64,000 bases of DNA, from positions 2,042,501 through 2,106,500 of the forward strand of contig NC_015844.1 of the NCBI RefSeq assembly GCF_000973105.1, given 5' to 3'. The notes beneath the pieces were generated by a model. It did no database searches and was not told the origin of the DNA. It was given only the letters and a program-made list of their open reading frames with translations. The stretch is from Zobellia galactanivorans (lineage in GTDB: Bacteria; Bacteroidota; Bacteroidia; Flavobacteriales; Flavobacteriaceae). This document shows, piece after piece, positions 7,800 to 19,099 of the stretch. Made by a program: the position numbers and the translations under genes. Every line of letters begins with the position of its first letter. Position 1 is the stretch's first letter.

Positions 7800-9296
7800 A
7801 TGTCGATAAAATCACTTGCAGCAAAAATTTTCGCAAAACGCATCGCCAAGCAAACGGCGAAGTGGAGAGATAACCCTGTAGCGACCCAAGAAGCCGTCTT
7901 TCGTGAATTGATTCAAAAGGCGAAGCGTACCAAATTCGGTGTCGACCATGGTTTTGAGCACATAAAATCGCACGAAGATTTTAAGAAAAAGGTGCCCATA
8001 CGTGATTATGAGGCCTTAAAACCTTATGTACAAGAAGTTGTAGAAGGCAAGGAAAATATCCTTTGGCCGGGCAAACCCATTTATTTTGCCAAAACCTCGG
8101 GAACGACTTCAGGGGCGAAATATATCCCCATTACCGATACTTCCATCAAACATCAGGTAAACGCATCGCGTAATGCCATTCTCAATTATATTGACGAAAC
8201 CGGAAATGCCGATTTTGTTACCGGGAAGATGATTTTTTTACAAGGGAGTCCCGAACTGGATGAAAAAAACGGAATCAAATTGGGTCGGCTCTCAGGCATT
8301 TCGGCTCACTATGTGCCCAACTATCTCCAGAAAAACCGCCTCCCCAGTTGGGAGACCAATTGTATTGAAGATTGGGAGACCAAGGTAAATACCATTGTCG
8401 AAGAGACCATGAACGAAGATATGACCGTTATTGCGGGCATACCCTCTTGGGTTCAGATGTATTTTGAAAAGTTGGAAAGTAAGTCGGGACAGAAAATAGG
8501 GGACCTCTTCAAAAACTTTCAACTCTTTATTTACGGAGGGGTCAATTACGAACCGTATCGGGCCAAATTTGAAGGTTTGATCGGCAAAAAGGTAGATAGT
8601 ATAGAGCTCTTTCCGGCAAGTGAAGGCTTCTTTGCCTATCAAGATGCCCAAAATGAAAAGGGGATGCTTTTGTTGTTGGATTCGGGAATATTCTATGAGT
8701 TTGTTAAGGCCGATGAATTCTTTGATGAGAATCCCGAACGGATTACCATCAAAGATGTAGAGCTGCACGTGAACTACGTGATGATTATTTCCACAGATGC
8801 CGGTCTTTGGGCCTATAACTTAGGGGATACCGTTCAGTTTATTTCTTTAAAGCCCTATAAAATCATTGTTTCTGGGCGAATCAAACATTTTATCTCGGCC
8901 TTTGGTGAACACGTAATCGCGAAAGAAGTGGAAGAAGCCATGCAATTGGCGGTGAACGAAACCGGGGCCAGTATAAACGAGTTTACGGTAGCACCCCAAA
9001 TTACTCCCGAGGGCAATCAATTGCCCTATCACGAATGGTTGGTGGAATTTGAAAAGGAACCCACCGATATGGCGAAGTTCATAGAAATTCTAGATGTTTC
9101 CTTACAAAAGCAGAACAGTTATTATTTTGACCTGATCGATGGGAAAATCTTGCAGACCCTAAAGGTCACACCAATAAAGGAAGGCGGTTTCAACGCTTAT
9201 ATGAAATCGATTGGAAAACTGGGGGGGCAGAACAAGGTTCAACGTTTGGCCAACGACCGTAAAGTGGCGGATGGATTGGTTTCTTTCAAGAAATAA
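7800..9296 (+). CDS. GH3 auxin-responsive promoter family protein (acyl-adenylating enzyme)
   Basis: A 498-residue member of the GH3 branch of the adenylate-forming (ANL) superfamily. Plant members conjugate amino acids to jasmonate or auxin; substrates of bacterial ones are largely unknown. The phosphate-binding motif TSGTTSGAKYIPIT is at residues 99-112, an acid-rich SIELFPASEGFFAYQ block corresponds to the adenine-binding motif, and the C-terminal hinge-like YNLGDTVQF and VSGRIKHFISAFGEHV motifs are present. Its length fits the bacterial family. It lies downstream of the M23 peptidase on the same strand. No pathway partner is visible nearby, so the substrate cannot be assigned. Confidence 0.9.
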   Translation: MSIKSLAAKIFAKRIAKQTAKWRDNPVATQEAVFRELIQKAKRTKFGVDHGFEHIKSHEDFKKKVPIRDYEALKPYVQEVVEGKENILWPGKPIYFAKTSGTTSGAKYIPITDTSIKHQVNASRNAILNYIDETGNADFVTGKMIFLQGSPELDEKNGIKLGRLSGISAHYVPNYLQKNRLPSWETNCIEDWETKVNTIVEETMNEDMTVIAGIPSWVQMYFEKLESKSGQKIGDLFKNFQLFIYGGVNYEPYRAKFEGLIGKKVDSIELFPASEGFFAYQDAQNEKGMLLLLDSGIFYEFVKADEFFDENPERITIKDVELHVNYVMIISTDAGLWAYNLGDTVQFISLKPYKIIVSGRIKHFISAFGEHVIAKEVEEAMQLAVNETGASINEFTVAPQITPEGNQLPYHEWLVEFEKEPTDMAKFIEILDVSLQKQNSYYFDLIDGKILQTLKVTPIKEGGFNAYMKSIGKLGGQNKVQRLANDRKVADGLVSFKK

Positions 9297-9403
9297 TACG
9301 AAGAAGAATATTTTCTTTTTGGTAGGGCGCAATAGTTGCCATATTTTTAATCTTAAGAACAATTGAAGACGGATATCGAGCAAAGAAAAAACCAACATTT
9401 ACC

Positions 9404-9438
9404 TTGTTCTCGATACCGGGAAAAATATTGTAATTTTG
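9404..9438 (+). promoter_or_regulatory. Promoter at the head of the polysaccharide cluster
   Basis: A TTG at 9404-9406 is followed 24 bases later by TAATTTTG (9431-9438), an exact TAnnTTTG match. The ATG of the first gene is 13 bases downstream. Spacing to the -33 box is one base longer than usual. This is the best candidate promoter for the run starting at 9452. Confidence 0.55.
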
Positions 9439-9451
9439 AACGAAATTAGTT

Positions 9452-11137
9452 ATGGGAAATACAACTAACAATACGAGGGCTCAAGAATCTACAAATGCCA
9501 TTGAACGCCTCTATATCACAATGCGCCATCTGTTCAACCGTGGTTTCTATAAACCTACGGGCGTATCGGGTGAATCGTTGAAAAACGCATTGCTGCAACT
9601 TCGACCTGAAATATACGGATCCATAGCTGAAGAAAAGGCCGAGTTGAGCGGACTCATTTATGTTCTTGAACGCTTGCCAAAGGGCATCGAACAATGCCGA
9701 TTTATCAATTTGACCTCAGATGAAGGGTATAGCAAATCCCACTTTGTACCTATAGTACCTCCCAAACGGCGAAGAAATTGTTATCGTATCGATGACGAAC
9801 AAATGAACATCGAAATTACCCGTGGACGCTCAGATATCTACGATATTTTGACCCACCTTACGTTTCTGTTCATTGAGTCGGAGAAAATCTGTAAAAGGGT
9901 GTTGATCGAAGATACCGATCGTACGATACGTGATTGGTCTAAATTGGAAGAGGCCGTCAATAAGGATGAACTTAGTTTGGCAGAAAGAGAGGTGGCCGTT
10001 ATACATACCGCAAATATCTTAGGCCGCTCCTTCATTGAAATTATGGAGGTTCATGAGCAATTTGCCACCGAAGAACAACCCGATCGCTTTTTGGAAATTG
10101 TTTATTGGTTGGGCAAATTGGCCATAGAAGAAGAAATTACCGGTAATAAAAGGGCGATAACCTTCAGTTCGCTATTGCGCGAGCGTTTGGGCCACCATAT
10201 CCACGGGGAACGTTGGGCGGACACCATTAAGGAAACCTTGCGAAAGAACGGACTCTTACATCGGCCGATTCATATCATCAGTGCGAATATGCACAGTGTA
10301 ATGAATACCTTATTCGCCAAAAATGCCTTAAAAAAGGAATTTTCCGGAAAGGAATCCTTAAAAATCTATGAAGCCTTAAGCTCTTCCTTAAATGAAGAAC
10401 TGAGAGCCAAGGTTACGGTAGTGGCCAAAAAGAACGGGATGATCGCTATTGATGATTTTTCAGGTACCAACATAGACGTACAGTTGTTCGATACGGCAAA
10501 AATGAGTGCGGACGCTTGTGGTTATGCTTTGCCCAAAGGGATAAAAGAAGAGGAAAAGCCGGTAATCTTTGTAATGGATTATGCCTTTGGCGAACAAGCC
10601 TATGAAACCATTGATGAACTCTTGAAGCCTTATAAGGAACCGGGCAAAGAACCGGTTTTTCTGAATGTAGCTTCTATTTCCGTGATGGGAAAGGCGGGTA
10701 TTCTTGAAGGAGGAAAAGGAGATTTGATGATTCCTTCGGCCCATATCTTTGAAGGTACGGCAGACAATTATCCGTTCAAAAACGAACTGTGTGCCGACGA
10801 TTTTAAAGGACACGGACTTAAGGTTTTTGAAGGTACCATGGTAACTGTTTTGGGTACTTCCCTTCAAAACAAGGATGTGCTCGAGTTTTTTCACCAAAGT
10901 ACATGGAACGTGGTAGGCCTTGAAATGGAAGGGGTTCATTATCAAAAGGCCATACAATCAGCCTCCAAGATTCGTAAAAGCATACAGGATAATGTTAAAG
11001 TACGATATGCGTACTATGCCTCCGATAACCCATTGGAAACCGGAAGTACCTTGGCCTCGGGCGGCCTAGGAACTACAGGGGTAAAGCCTACCTATCTCAT
11101 AACCGAGAAAATATTGGAACAAATTTTTAATTCATAA
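9452..11137 (+). CDS. Unknown 561-residue protein (DUF6909-like) with nucleoside-phosphorylase-like tail
   Basis: A soluble protein without signal peptide or membrane helix. I believe it belongs to a Bacteroidota-specific family of unknown function, named DUF6909 as far as I recall. The N-terminal half is helical with a basic patch (PPKRRRNCYRID). The C-terminal third resembles the PNP/UDP phosphorylase fold: VIFVMDYAFG, the VVGLEMEGVHYQKAI segment that recalls the EME substrate motif, and YYASDNPLETG with an SD pair. That similarity is by eye and needs a profile search. It ends 3 bases before the Wzz-like gene, so it is likely the first gene of the polysaccharide operon. Confidence 0.6.
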   Translation: MGNTTNNTRAQESTNAIERLYITMRHLFNRGFYKPTGVSGESLKNALLQLRPEIYGSIAEEKAELSGLIYVLERLPKGIEQCRFINLTSDEGYSKSHFVPIVPPKRRRNCYRIDDEQMNIEITRGRSDIYDILTHLTFLFIESEKICKRVLIEDTDRTIRDWSKLEEAVNKDELSLAEREVAVIHTANILGRSFIEIMEVHEQFATEEQPDRFLEIVYWLGKLAIEEEITGNKRAITFSSLLRERLGHHIHGERWADTIKETLRKNGLLHRPIHIISANMHSVMNTLFAKNALKKEFSGKESLKIYEALSSSLNEELRAKVTVVAKKNGMIAIDDFSGTNIDVQLFDTAKMSADACGYALPKGIKEEEKPVIFVMDYAFGEQAYETIDELLKPYKEPGKEPVFLNVASISVMGKAGILEGGKGDLMIPSAHIFEGTADNYPFKNELCADDFKGHGLKVFEGTMVTVLGTSLQNKDVLEFFHQSTWNVVGLEMEGVHYQKAIQSASKIRKSIQDNVKVRYAYYASDNPLETGSTLASGGLGTTGVKPTYLITEKILEQIFNS

Positions 11138-11140
11138 TAG

Positions 11141-12148
11141 ATGACCGATAACAAACCAAACAGTACTACTTCCTCTGATGAAATCGATTTGGGGCAGTTG
11201 CTCAAGATGATTGCGAATGGCTTTAACCGTGTGGGAATCGCTTTTTTACGTGTGTTTTTATACCTTAAGAGGAATGCACTCATATTAATCGGTCTGATTG
11301 TGCTGGGCGTGGTCATTAGTTTTGTATTGAGCATGCTGGGGAATGAAAAATTGAAATCGGAGACCATCGTAAGACCCAATTTTGACAGTACGGATTATGT
11401 GTACGATGCCATTGCGGAAATACAGTCCAACATTTACAGTCAAGACACGGCCTTCTTTCAAAAAATGGGGATTTCGGTACAAGACTTAAAAGGGTTTCGA
11501 ATTGATATTCAACCTATTTCAGACCTAGAGGAGGCTAAGGAGAAGGAAGAGCAGGAACTGCGTTATCTGGAGCTTTTAGAGAGTTTTAAGGAGGAGAGCT
11601 TTGTCGTCGATATTGTACGTTCAGAACTTACCAAAAAGAGTATTTTGGCCCACCGTGTGACCTTTACGTATATCGATGCTGACAAGGGAACCGAAGCGGC
11701 CCGGAAAATATTGGATTATATTAACGGCAATGCCTATTATGATAAAGTTATAAAGACATTTAAGGAAAATGCTCAAATGCGGATCGACAAAAATACCGGG
11801 CTTATTGCTCAAATTGATCAGCTTTTGGAGAACTACTCCAAAACCTTATTGAGGGAGGGTTCCGAAAAGGCAAATGGTTCGGTTTATATGGAAAACGAAA
11901 GTGCCTTGAACATAGCTTCCCTATTGACCCTAAAGAACGATTTTTTAAAGGAAATAGAGGAAAAGAAAGCGGAACTTACGAATCAAGGAGAAATCCTTAG
12001 TATTATCAACATGGGAAACCCCCAAGTCTTTAAAAAGCCTTTTTTTAACGATAAGTTCTTCTTGGTGCCTATGGCCTTGGTGGTTTTGTTTTTTGTGATA
12101 TCCTTTATTCGGTTCTTGAACAGGAGAGCTAAAGAGTTGCAGTTATAG
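11141..12148 (+). CDS. Wzz-like polysaccharide chain-length regulator
   Basis: A 335-residue inner-membrane protein of polysaccharide co-polymerase type. It has a cytoplasmic N-terminus, a membrane helix at about 47-67 (ALILIGLIVLGVVISFVL), a long periplasmic helical domain with coiled-coil character (about 90-300), and a second helix near 305-323. That is the Wzz topology. There is no Walker motif or tyrosine-rich tail, so it is not a Wzc-type kinase. It should set polymer length with the Wzy-like proteins downstream. It starts 3 bases after the unknown gene and is followed after 10 bases by rfbB. Confidence 0.75.
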   Translation: MTDNKPNSTTSSDEIDLGQLLKMIANGFNRVGIAFLRVFLYLKRNALILIGLIVLGVVISFVLSMLGNEKLKSETIVRPNFDSTDYVYDAIAEIQSNIYSQDTAFFQKMGISVQDLKGFRIDIQPISDLEEAKEKEEQELRYLELLESFKEESFVVDIVRSELTKKSILAHRVTFTYIDADKGTEAARKILDYINGNAYYDKVIKTFKENAQMRIDKNTGLIAQIDQLLENYSKTLLREGSEKANGSVYMENESALNIASLLTLKNDFLKEIEEKKAELTNQGEILSIINMGNPQVFKKPFFNDKFFLVPMALVVLFFVISFIRFLNRRAKELQL

Positions 12149-12158
12149 AAAAGCAAAA

Positions 12159-13181
12159 ATGCCTAATAGAACAATTCTTATAACAGGTGGGGCGGGTTTC
12201 ATAGGAAGCAACTTCATTCCGTTTTTCTTGGAGGAACATCGCAATGTTTCCATCGTGAACCTTGACAAACTTACCTATGCGGGAAACCTTGACCATCTCG
12301 AAGAAGTTAGAAATAACGAACGGTATAAGTTTGTTCAGGGCGATATTTGCGATGCCGGTTTGGTGGGGTCAATTTTTAACAACGACCGCATTACGGATGT
12401 TATTCACTTTGCGGCAGAGTCTCATGTAGACAATTCAATAGAAGGCCCCGAGGCATTTATTAGGACCAATATCAACGGAACCTTTACCTTGCTGGAAGCT
12501 GCGCGGAAACATTGGCTGGATAAGGCGAATCGTGCGAAGGCCGGTTTTGAAACCTCGCGTTTTCACCATATTTCTACGGATGAGGTCTATGGTAGTTTAG
12601 GGGAATCGGGATTTTTTGATGAAAATACCGCATACGCCCCCAATAGTCCTTATAGCGCTTCGAAGGCGGCTTCCGATTTTTTGGTGAGAAGTTATTTTCA
12701 TACCTATGGACTTAATGTGGTTACCAGCAATTGTTCTAATAATTACGGGCCTAAACAGCACGATGAAAAATTGATTCCGACCATTATCCGAAAGGCCTTG
12801 GTGGGAGAGGAAATCCCCATTTATGGAGATGGGAAGAATGTTAGGGATTGGTTATATGTACTGGACCACTGTACGGGTATAAATGCCGCCTTTACCCAAG
12901 GGAAAGCAGGAGAAACCTATGTTATTGGAGGGAATAATGAACACAACAATATTTTCATTGCCCAAAAAATATGTGCTATTTTAGACGAAGTACATCCGAG
13001 GCAGGGAGGAAGCTATAAGGAACAGATAACCTTTGTTAAAGATCGTTTGGGACATGATTTCAGATATGCCATAGATGCGACCAAGATTAAGACGGAACTC
13101 GATTGGAGACCGAAATCGGATTTTGATTCCGGACTTCGGGAGACGGTTTCGTGGTATATAAACAAATATCAGAAGGTTTAG
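12159..13181 (+). CDS. rfbB: dTDP-glucose 4,6-dehydratase
   Basis: Second step of dTDP-L-rhamnose synthesis: converts dTDP-glucose to dTDP-4-keto-6-deoxyglucose with bound NAD. The 340-residue extended SDR protein has the Rossmann motif GGAGFIGSNF at the N-terminus, HFAAESHVDNSI, the STDEVYG block and the catalytic YSASK (Tyr-x-x-x-Lys), followed by SNNYGPKQHDEKLIP. Length is normal. It is first in the order rfbB-A-C-D, with 3 bases to rfbA. Confidence 0.96.
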   Translation: MPNRTILITGGAGFIGSNFIPFFLEEHRNVSIVNLDKLTYAGNLDHLEEVRNNERYKFVQGDICDAGLVGSIFNNDRITDVIHFAAESHVDNSIEGPEAFIRTNINGTFTLLEAARKHWLDKANRAKAGFETSRFHHISTDEVYGSLGESGFFDENTAYAPNSPYSASKAASDFLVRSYFHTYGLNVVTSNCSNNYGPKQHDEKLIPTIIRKALVGEEIPIYGDGKNVRDWLYVLDHCTGINAAFTQGKAGETYVIGGNNEHNNIFIAQKICAILDEVHPRQGGSYKEQITFVKDRLGHDFRYAIDATKIKTELDWRPKSDFDSGLRETVSWYINKYQKV

Positions 13182-13184
13182 CGT

Positions 13185-14039
13185 ATGAAGGGTATCATTT
13201 TAGCAGGAGGGTCAGGAACGCGCTTACATCCCCTTACATTGGCCGTAAGCAAGCAGCTTATGCCCATTTACGACAAGCCGATGATATATTACCCATTGGC
13301 CACCCTTTTGTCCGCAGGTATTCAAGAAATTTTGATCATAACGACCCCACAGGATATTGGCCTTTTTCAAAAATTATTGGGAGACGGAAGCCAATTGGGC
13401 TGTGATTTTCAATATGCCGTACAAGAGAACCCGAACGGATTGGCAGAAGCTTTCATTATAGGAGCTGATTTTATAGGGAACGATAAAGTTGCCCTTATTT
13501 TAGGCGATAATATTTTTTATGGCTCTGGCCTTGCAAAGTTACTCCAGGCGAACAACGACCCTGATGGTGGTATTATTTATGGCTATCACGTACAAGACCC
13601 GAAGCGCTACGGTGTAGTGGAGTTTGATAAGGACGGAAAGGCAATTTCCATAGAGGAAAAACCCCAGAACCCTAAATCTAATTATGCGGTTCCAGGCATC
13701 TACTTCTACGATAATGAGGTATTGGAAATAGCAAAGCGCATTAAACCCAGCCCTAGGGGCGAATTGGAAATTACCGATATCAATAAAGAGTATCTCGCTA
13801 AGGAAAAATTGACGGTGAGTATCTTAGATCGCGGTACGGCCTGGTTAGATACCGGAACCTTCAGTTCCCTTATGCAGGCCTCGCAATTTGTTGAGGTAAT
13901 TGAAGAGCGTCAGGGGCTAAAGGTGGGAGCCATTGAAGAGGTGGCCTATACGATGGGATATATTTCTCGGGAACAACTACATAAATTGGCCAAACCGCTG
14001 GTAAAAAGTGGTTACGGCAGCTATTTGTTAGAGTTATAA
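13185..14039 (+). CDS. rfbA: Glucose-1-phosphate thymidylyltransferase
   Basis: First step of dTDP-L-rhamnose synthesis: joins dTTP and glucose 1-phosphate. The 284-residue protein carries the nucleotidyltransferase signature [11 protein letters not shown] followed by [17 protein letters not shown], the metal-binding [10 protein letters not shown] motif, the VEFD...SIEEKP segment and [10 protein letters not shown]. Length fits the short RmlA form. It lies between rfbB and rfbC with gaps of 3 and 18 bases. Confidence 0.97.
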   Translation: MKGIILAGGSGTRLHPLTLAVSKQLMPIYDKPMIYYPLATLLSAGIQEILIITTPQDIGLFQKLLGDGSQLGCDFQYAVQENPNGLAEAFIIGADFIGNDKVALILGDNIFYGSGLAKLLQANNDPDGGIIYGYHVQDPKRYGVVEFDKDGKAISIEEKPQNPKSNYAVPGIYFYDNEVLEIAKRIKPSPRGELEITDINKEYLAKEKLTVSILDRGTAWLDTGTFSSLMQASQFVEVIEERQGLKVGAIEEVAYTMGYISREQLHKLAKPLVKSGYGSYLLEL

Positions 14040-14057
14040 TCGACGGAAAACCGCAAT

Positions 14058-14603
14058 ATGAAAATAACGGAAACCAGCTTAAAAGGCTGTTTTATAATAC
14101 AACCGAGATTATTTAGAGATGAGAGAGGTCTCTTTTTTGAATCGTATCAACAGAAAAAATTCGAAAGCGCTATCGGGAAAGAAGTCCAATTTGTCCAAGA
14201 TAATATCTCGGTATCGAAAAAAGGAGTACTTAGAGGGCTTCATTTGCAGACAGGGCTTCATGCCCAGGCCAAATTGGTGCAGGTAGCCCATGGGGAAGTA
14301 TTGGATGTGGTAGTCGACTTAAGGCCTGAAAGTCCTACTTTCGGACAGCATTTTAAGCAAATATTGTCAAGTGAAAATAGAACCTCTATTTTTATACCAA
14401 AAGGTATGGCCCATGGTTTTTTGACCTTGAGCGAAGAGGCCACCTTTATGTATAAGTGCGATGCTTTTTACAACTTGGCTTCCGAAAGTGGTATAATCTA
14501 TAATGACGAGGATTTAAAAATTGATTGGGAGGGCCCGGTAGAGTCGCCCATTATTTCTGAAAAAGACAAGTTACTTCCTACCTTTAAAGAATTTTTTCAA
14601 TGA
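14058..14603 (+). CDS. rfbC: dTDP-4-dehydrorhamnose 3,5-epimerase
   Basis: Third rhamnose step: epimerises C3 and C5 of the keto sugar. The 181-residue cupin-fold protein has the family signature GVLRGLHLQ with its catalytic histidine, an FFESYQ segment upstream, QDNISVSKKGVLRG, and the FIPKGMAHGFLTLSEEA core. It overlaps rfbD by 4 bases (ATGA), indicating translational coupling. Confidence 0.96.
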   Translation: MKITETSLKGCFIIQPRLFRDERGLFFESYQQKKFESAIGKEVQFVQDNISVSKKGVLRGLHLQTGLHAQAKLVQVAHGEVLDVVVDLRPESPTFGQHFKQILSSENRTSIFIPKGMAHGFLTLSEEATFMYKCDAFYNLASESGIIYNDEDLKIDWEGPVESPIISEKDKLLPTFKEFFQ

Positions 14604-15376
14604 AGTCCGTACTCGTTACCGGGGCCAAGGGGCAGTTGGGGAAAAGTATTCAGAAAATCGCTTCTGACTACCCACAATTACACTTTACATTCGCTGATTC
14701 CAAAGATTTAGATATTACGGATCCAAAATCCATTGCGGAAAAACTTTCGAATAAGGCCTTTAGCCATTGTATCAATTGTGCTGCCTATACCAATGTAGAA
14801 AACTCTGAAAAAGAGCCTGAGAAGGCGTTTAAAGTCAATTCACAGGGCGTTAGGAACTTGGCGTTGCTTTGTCAAGAACAACAAACGGTACTGATCCATA
14901 TTTCAACGGACTATGTTTTTGACGGGGAGAAAGGTTCTCCATACTTGGTGACCGATACAACGAATCCCATCAATGTCTATGGGGCATCTAAGTTGGAAGG
15001 GGAACAGCATATTCAAAATTTGATGAGTGCCTATTTTATTGTAAGAACGTCTTGGCTCTATTCGGAGTATGGAAAAAACTTCTATAAGACGATTCTTCAA
15101 AAAGCCAAAGAAGGAGCTGATCTTAGTGTGACCGATGAGCAGGTCGGTTGCCCGACCCATGCAGAAAATTTGGCCAGATATGTATTGGATTTAGTCGTAG
15201 AAGACCGTGAAACTTATGGCATTCACCATTTTACGGATGAAGAAAGTTTAAGTTGGTACGGTTTCGCACAAAAAATACTAAGTGAAAATAATCTGGCGGA
15301 TAAGGTGCGGCTTGAGAAAGCGAAGAATTATCGTACTTTTGCTAGAAGGCCTAAGTATAGTGTCTTAAAAAAATAA
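14600..15376 (+). CDS. rfbD: dTDP-4-dehydrorhamnose reductase
   Basis: Last rhamnose step: NADPH reduction to dTDP-L-rhamnose. The 258-residue SDR protein has GAKGQLGKSI at the N-terminus, HISTDYVFDGEKGSPY, catalytic YGASKLEGEQ, VRTSWLYSEYGKNF and a C-terminal ARRPKYSVL block. It is somewhat shorter than the roughly 280-300 residues usual for RmlD, ending soon after RPKYSVLKK, but all catalytic parts are present. The next gene starts 18 bases downstream. Confidence 0.93.
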   Translation: MKSVLVTGAKGQLGKSIQKIASDYPQLHFTFADSKDLDITDPKSIAEKLSNKAFSHCINCAAYTNVENSEKEPEKAFKVNSQGVRNLALLCQEQQTVLIHISTDYVFDGEKGSPYLVTDTTNPINVYGASKLEGEQHIQNLMSAYFIVRTSWLYSEYGKNFYKTILQKAKEGADLSVTDEQVGCPTHAENLARYVLDLVVEDRETYGIHHFTDEESLSWYGFAQKILSENNLADKVRLEKAKNYRTFARRPKYSVLKK

Positions 15377-15394
15377 TAGAATAAATTTCCCAAT

Positions 15395-15976
15395 ATGTCT
15401 ACCCCTACATTTTTTGCCCATGAAACCGCCGTTGTCGATGAAGGTTGTACCATTGGAGAAGGTACTAAAATATGGCACTTTTCCCACATCATGTCCGATT
15501 GCAAAATAGGGGAAAGGTGTAATATTGGGCAGAACGTCGTAGTCTCGCCCCAGGTAGTGCTCGGTAACAATGTTAAAGTTCAAAACAATGTATCGATATA
15601 CACGGGCGTTATCTGTGAGGATGATGTTTTTCTAGGGCCATCCATGGTCTTTACGAATATCATCAATCCTAGAAGTGCCATTATCCGTCGCGATAGTTAT
15701 CAGGAGACACTCGTAAAGGAAGGAGCTTCGGTCGGTGCCAATGCTACCATTGTCTGTGGCAATGCCTTAGGAAGGTTTTGTCTTATTGGTGCCGGTGCGG
15801 TAGTGACCAAGGAAGTACCCGATTATGCGCTTATTGTCGGAAACCCCGGGAGGCAGATAGGTTGGGTAAGCGAGTACGGCCACCGTCTAAAATTTAACGA
15901 GGACCATTTGGCCATATGCCCAGAAAGTGGACAAGAATACAAGTTAGAGGGCAATAGTGTAATACGAATAAAATAA
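15395..15976 (+). CDS. wbpD: WbpD/WlbB-type N-acetyltransferase of UDP-aminouronate synthesis
   Basis: Left-handed beta-helix acetyltransferase of 193 residues. Hexapeptide repeats run from about residue 10 to 150 (CTIGEGTKIWHFSHI, CNIGQNVVVSPQVVLGNNVKVQNNV, ASVGANATIVCGNALGRFCLIGAGAVVTKEVPDYALIVGNPGR). This pattern matches WbpD/WlbB, which acetylates the 3-amino group of UDP-2-acetamido-3-amino-2,3-dideoxyglucuronate. The assignment is supported by the aminotransferase, oxidoreductase and 2-epimerase genes that follow. The order D-E-B-I covers the pathway except WbpA. Confidence 0.88.
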   Translation: MSTPTFFAHETAVVDEGCTIGEGTKIWHFSHIMSDCKIGERCNIGQNVVVSPQVVLGNNVKVQNNVSIYTGVICEDDVFLGPSMVFTNIINPRSAIIRRDSYQETLVKEGASVGANATIVCGNALGRFCLIGAGAVVTKEVPDYALIVGNPGRQIGWVSEYGHRLKFNEDHLAICPESGQEYKLEGNSVIRIK

Positions 15977-15996
15977 TACTAAATCATAGACCCTAT

Positions 15997-18029
<2,033 letters not shown>

Positions 18030-18041
18030 TAAATAAATTTT

Positions 18042-19091
18042 ATGAAAATAGTAGCCATAATTGGAGCGAGGCCCCAGTTTATCAAACATTTTCCATTTGA
18101 ACTGGCCTGTAAGGGGAAGGTTGAACTGGTAACGATTCATACGGGGCAACATTATGATGCAAATATGAGTGAGGTTTTTTTCAATCAACTGAAAATGACC
18201 CAGCCCGATTATACGCTACATGTTGGAAGTGGTGCCCACGGTGAGCAAACGGGGAAGATGATGATCGAGATAGAAAAAATCATAGAAGAGACGAAGCCAA
18301 ATGGGGTGGTTGTTTATGGCGATACCAATTCAACTCTAGCTGGTGCATTGGTGGCATCAAAAATGCATATTCCTTTGTTTCATATCGAAGCGGGTTTGAG
18401 AAGCTTTAATAAAAAAATGCCCGAAGAGGTGAATCGCGTGCTTACCGATCATATTTCAGACTTACTGTTCGTACCTAGTGCTATTTCTGTACAGAACCTT
18501 GAAAACGAAGGGGTTCGAAAAGGAGTACATGTAGTTGGGGATATAATGAAGGATTTAGTGCAATATGTAACCCAAAACGATTTATTGAGGGAGCATGTTC
18601 CAAAAGAAAGGAACTTTTATTATGCAACCATACATAGGCCCTATAACACCGATGAAAAAGATCGACTAAAACATGTGTTGGACGTTCTTGAACAACTGGA
18701 TAAAAAAGTTGTTTTTTCACTTCATCCAAGAACGAAAAACTTGGCTTCCAGCTATGGTTTAAATCTAGAAGACTATACCAACATCAATTTTATAGAACCA
18801 CAATCCTATTTCTCCAACCTGGGGTACCTTCAAAACTCGGATGGTCTTATTACAGATAGTGGGGGCATGCAAAAAGAAGCTTTTTGGCTCAAAAAGAAAT
18901 GCGTGACCATACGAAAAGAGACAGAGTGGAGGGAAACCTTGGAAGACAACGCAAATGTTCTTGTATTTACGGATTTGTTGAAAATTAAAGAAGAATTGCA
19001 AAAACTCCCGAAAAAATGGGATGAAACCTTGTACGGTGATGGCGCTAGTGGATCAAAAATGATTGATAAGATTATTCAATTTTTGCAATAA
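18042..19091 (+). CDS. wbpI: WbpI/WecB-type UDP-N-acetylglucosamine (or diacetamidoglucuronate) 2-epimerase
   Basis: Non-hydrolysing 2-epimerase of 349 residues. Conserved segments are IGARPQFIKHFPF, TGQHYDANMSEVFF, GDTNSTLAGALVA, HIEAGLRSFNKKMPEEVNR, the HPRTK loop, and DSGGMQKEAFWLKKKCVTIRKETEWRET. In this context it should convert UDP-2,3-diacetamido-2,3-dideoxyglucuronate to the mannuronate isomer, as WbpI does. A plain UDP-GlcNAc 2-epimerase cannot be excluded from sequence alone. A clear drop in GC content begins just after this gene. Confidence 0.9.
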   Translation: MKIVAIIGARPQFIKHFPFELACKGKVELVTIHTGQHYDANMSEVFFNQLKMTQPDYTLHVGSGAHGEQTGKMMIEIEKIIEETKPNGVVVYGDTNSTLAGALVASKMHIPLFHIEAGLRSFNKKMPEEVNRVLTDHISDLLFVPSAISVQNLENEGVRKGVHVVGDIMKDLVQYVTQNDLLREHVPKERNFYYATIHRPYNTDEKDRLKHVLDVLEQLDKKVVFSLHPRTKNLASSYGLNLEDYTNINFIEPQSYFSNLGYLQNSDGLITDSGGMQKEAFWLKKKCVTIRKETEWRETLEDNANVLVFTDLLKIKEELQKLPKKWDETLYGDGASGSKMIDKIIQFLQ

Positions 19092-19099
19092 ACCGGAGC

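Noticed and set aside
8292-8768. 158-codon minus-strand open frame
   Set aside because: Lies wholly inside the GH3-family gene, with no motif, promoter or terminator; a shadow frame.
10460-10957. 165-codon minus-strand open frame
   Set aside because: Antisense to the conserved-looking C-terminal half of the unknown 561-residue protein; low-complexity composition typical of a shadow.
13151-13405. 84-codon plus-strand frame overlapping rfbB and rfbA
   Set aside because: Same strand but out of frame with two well-supported genes that leave only 3 bases between them.
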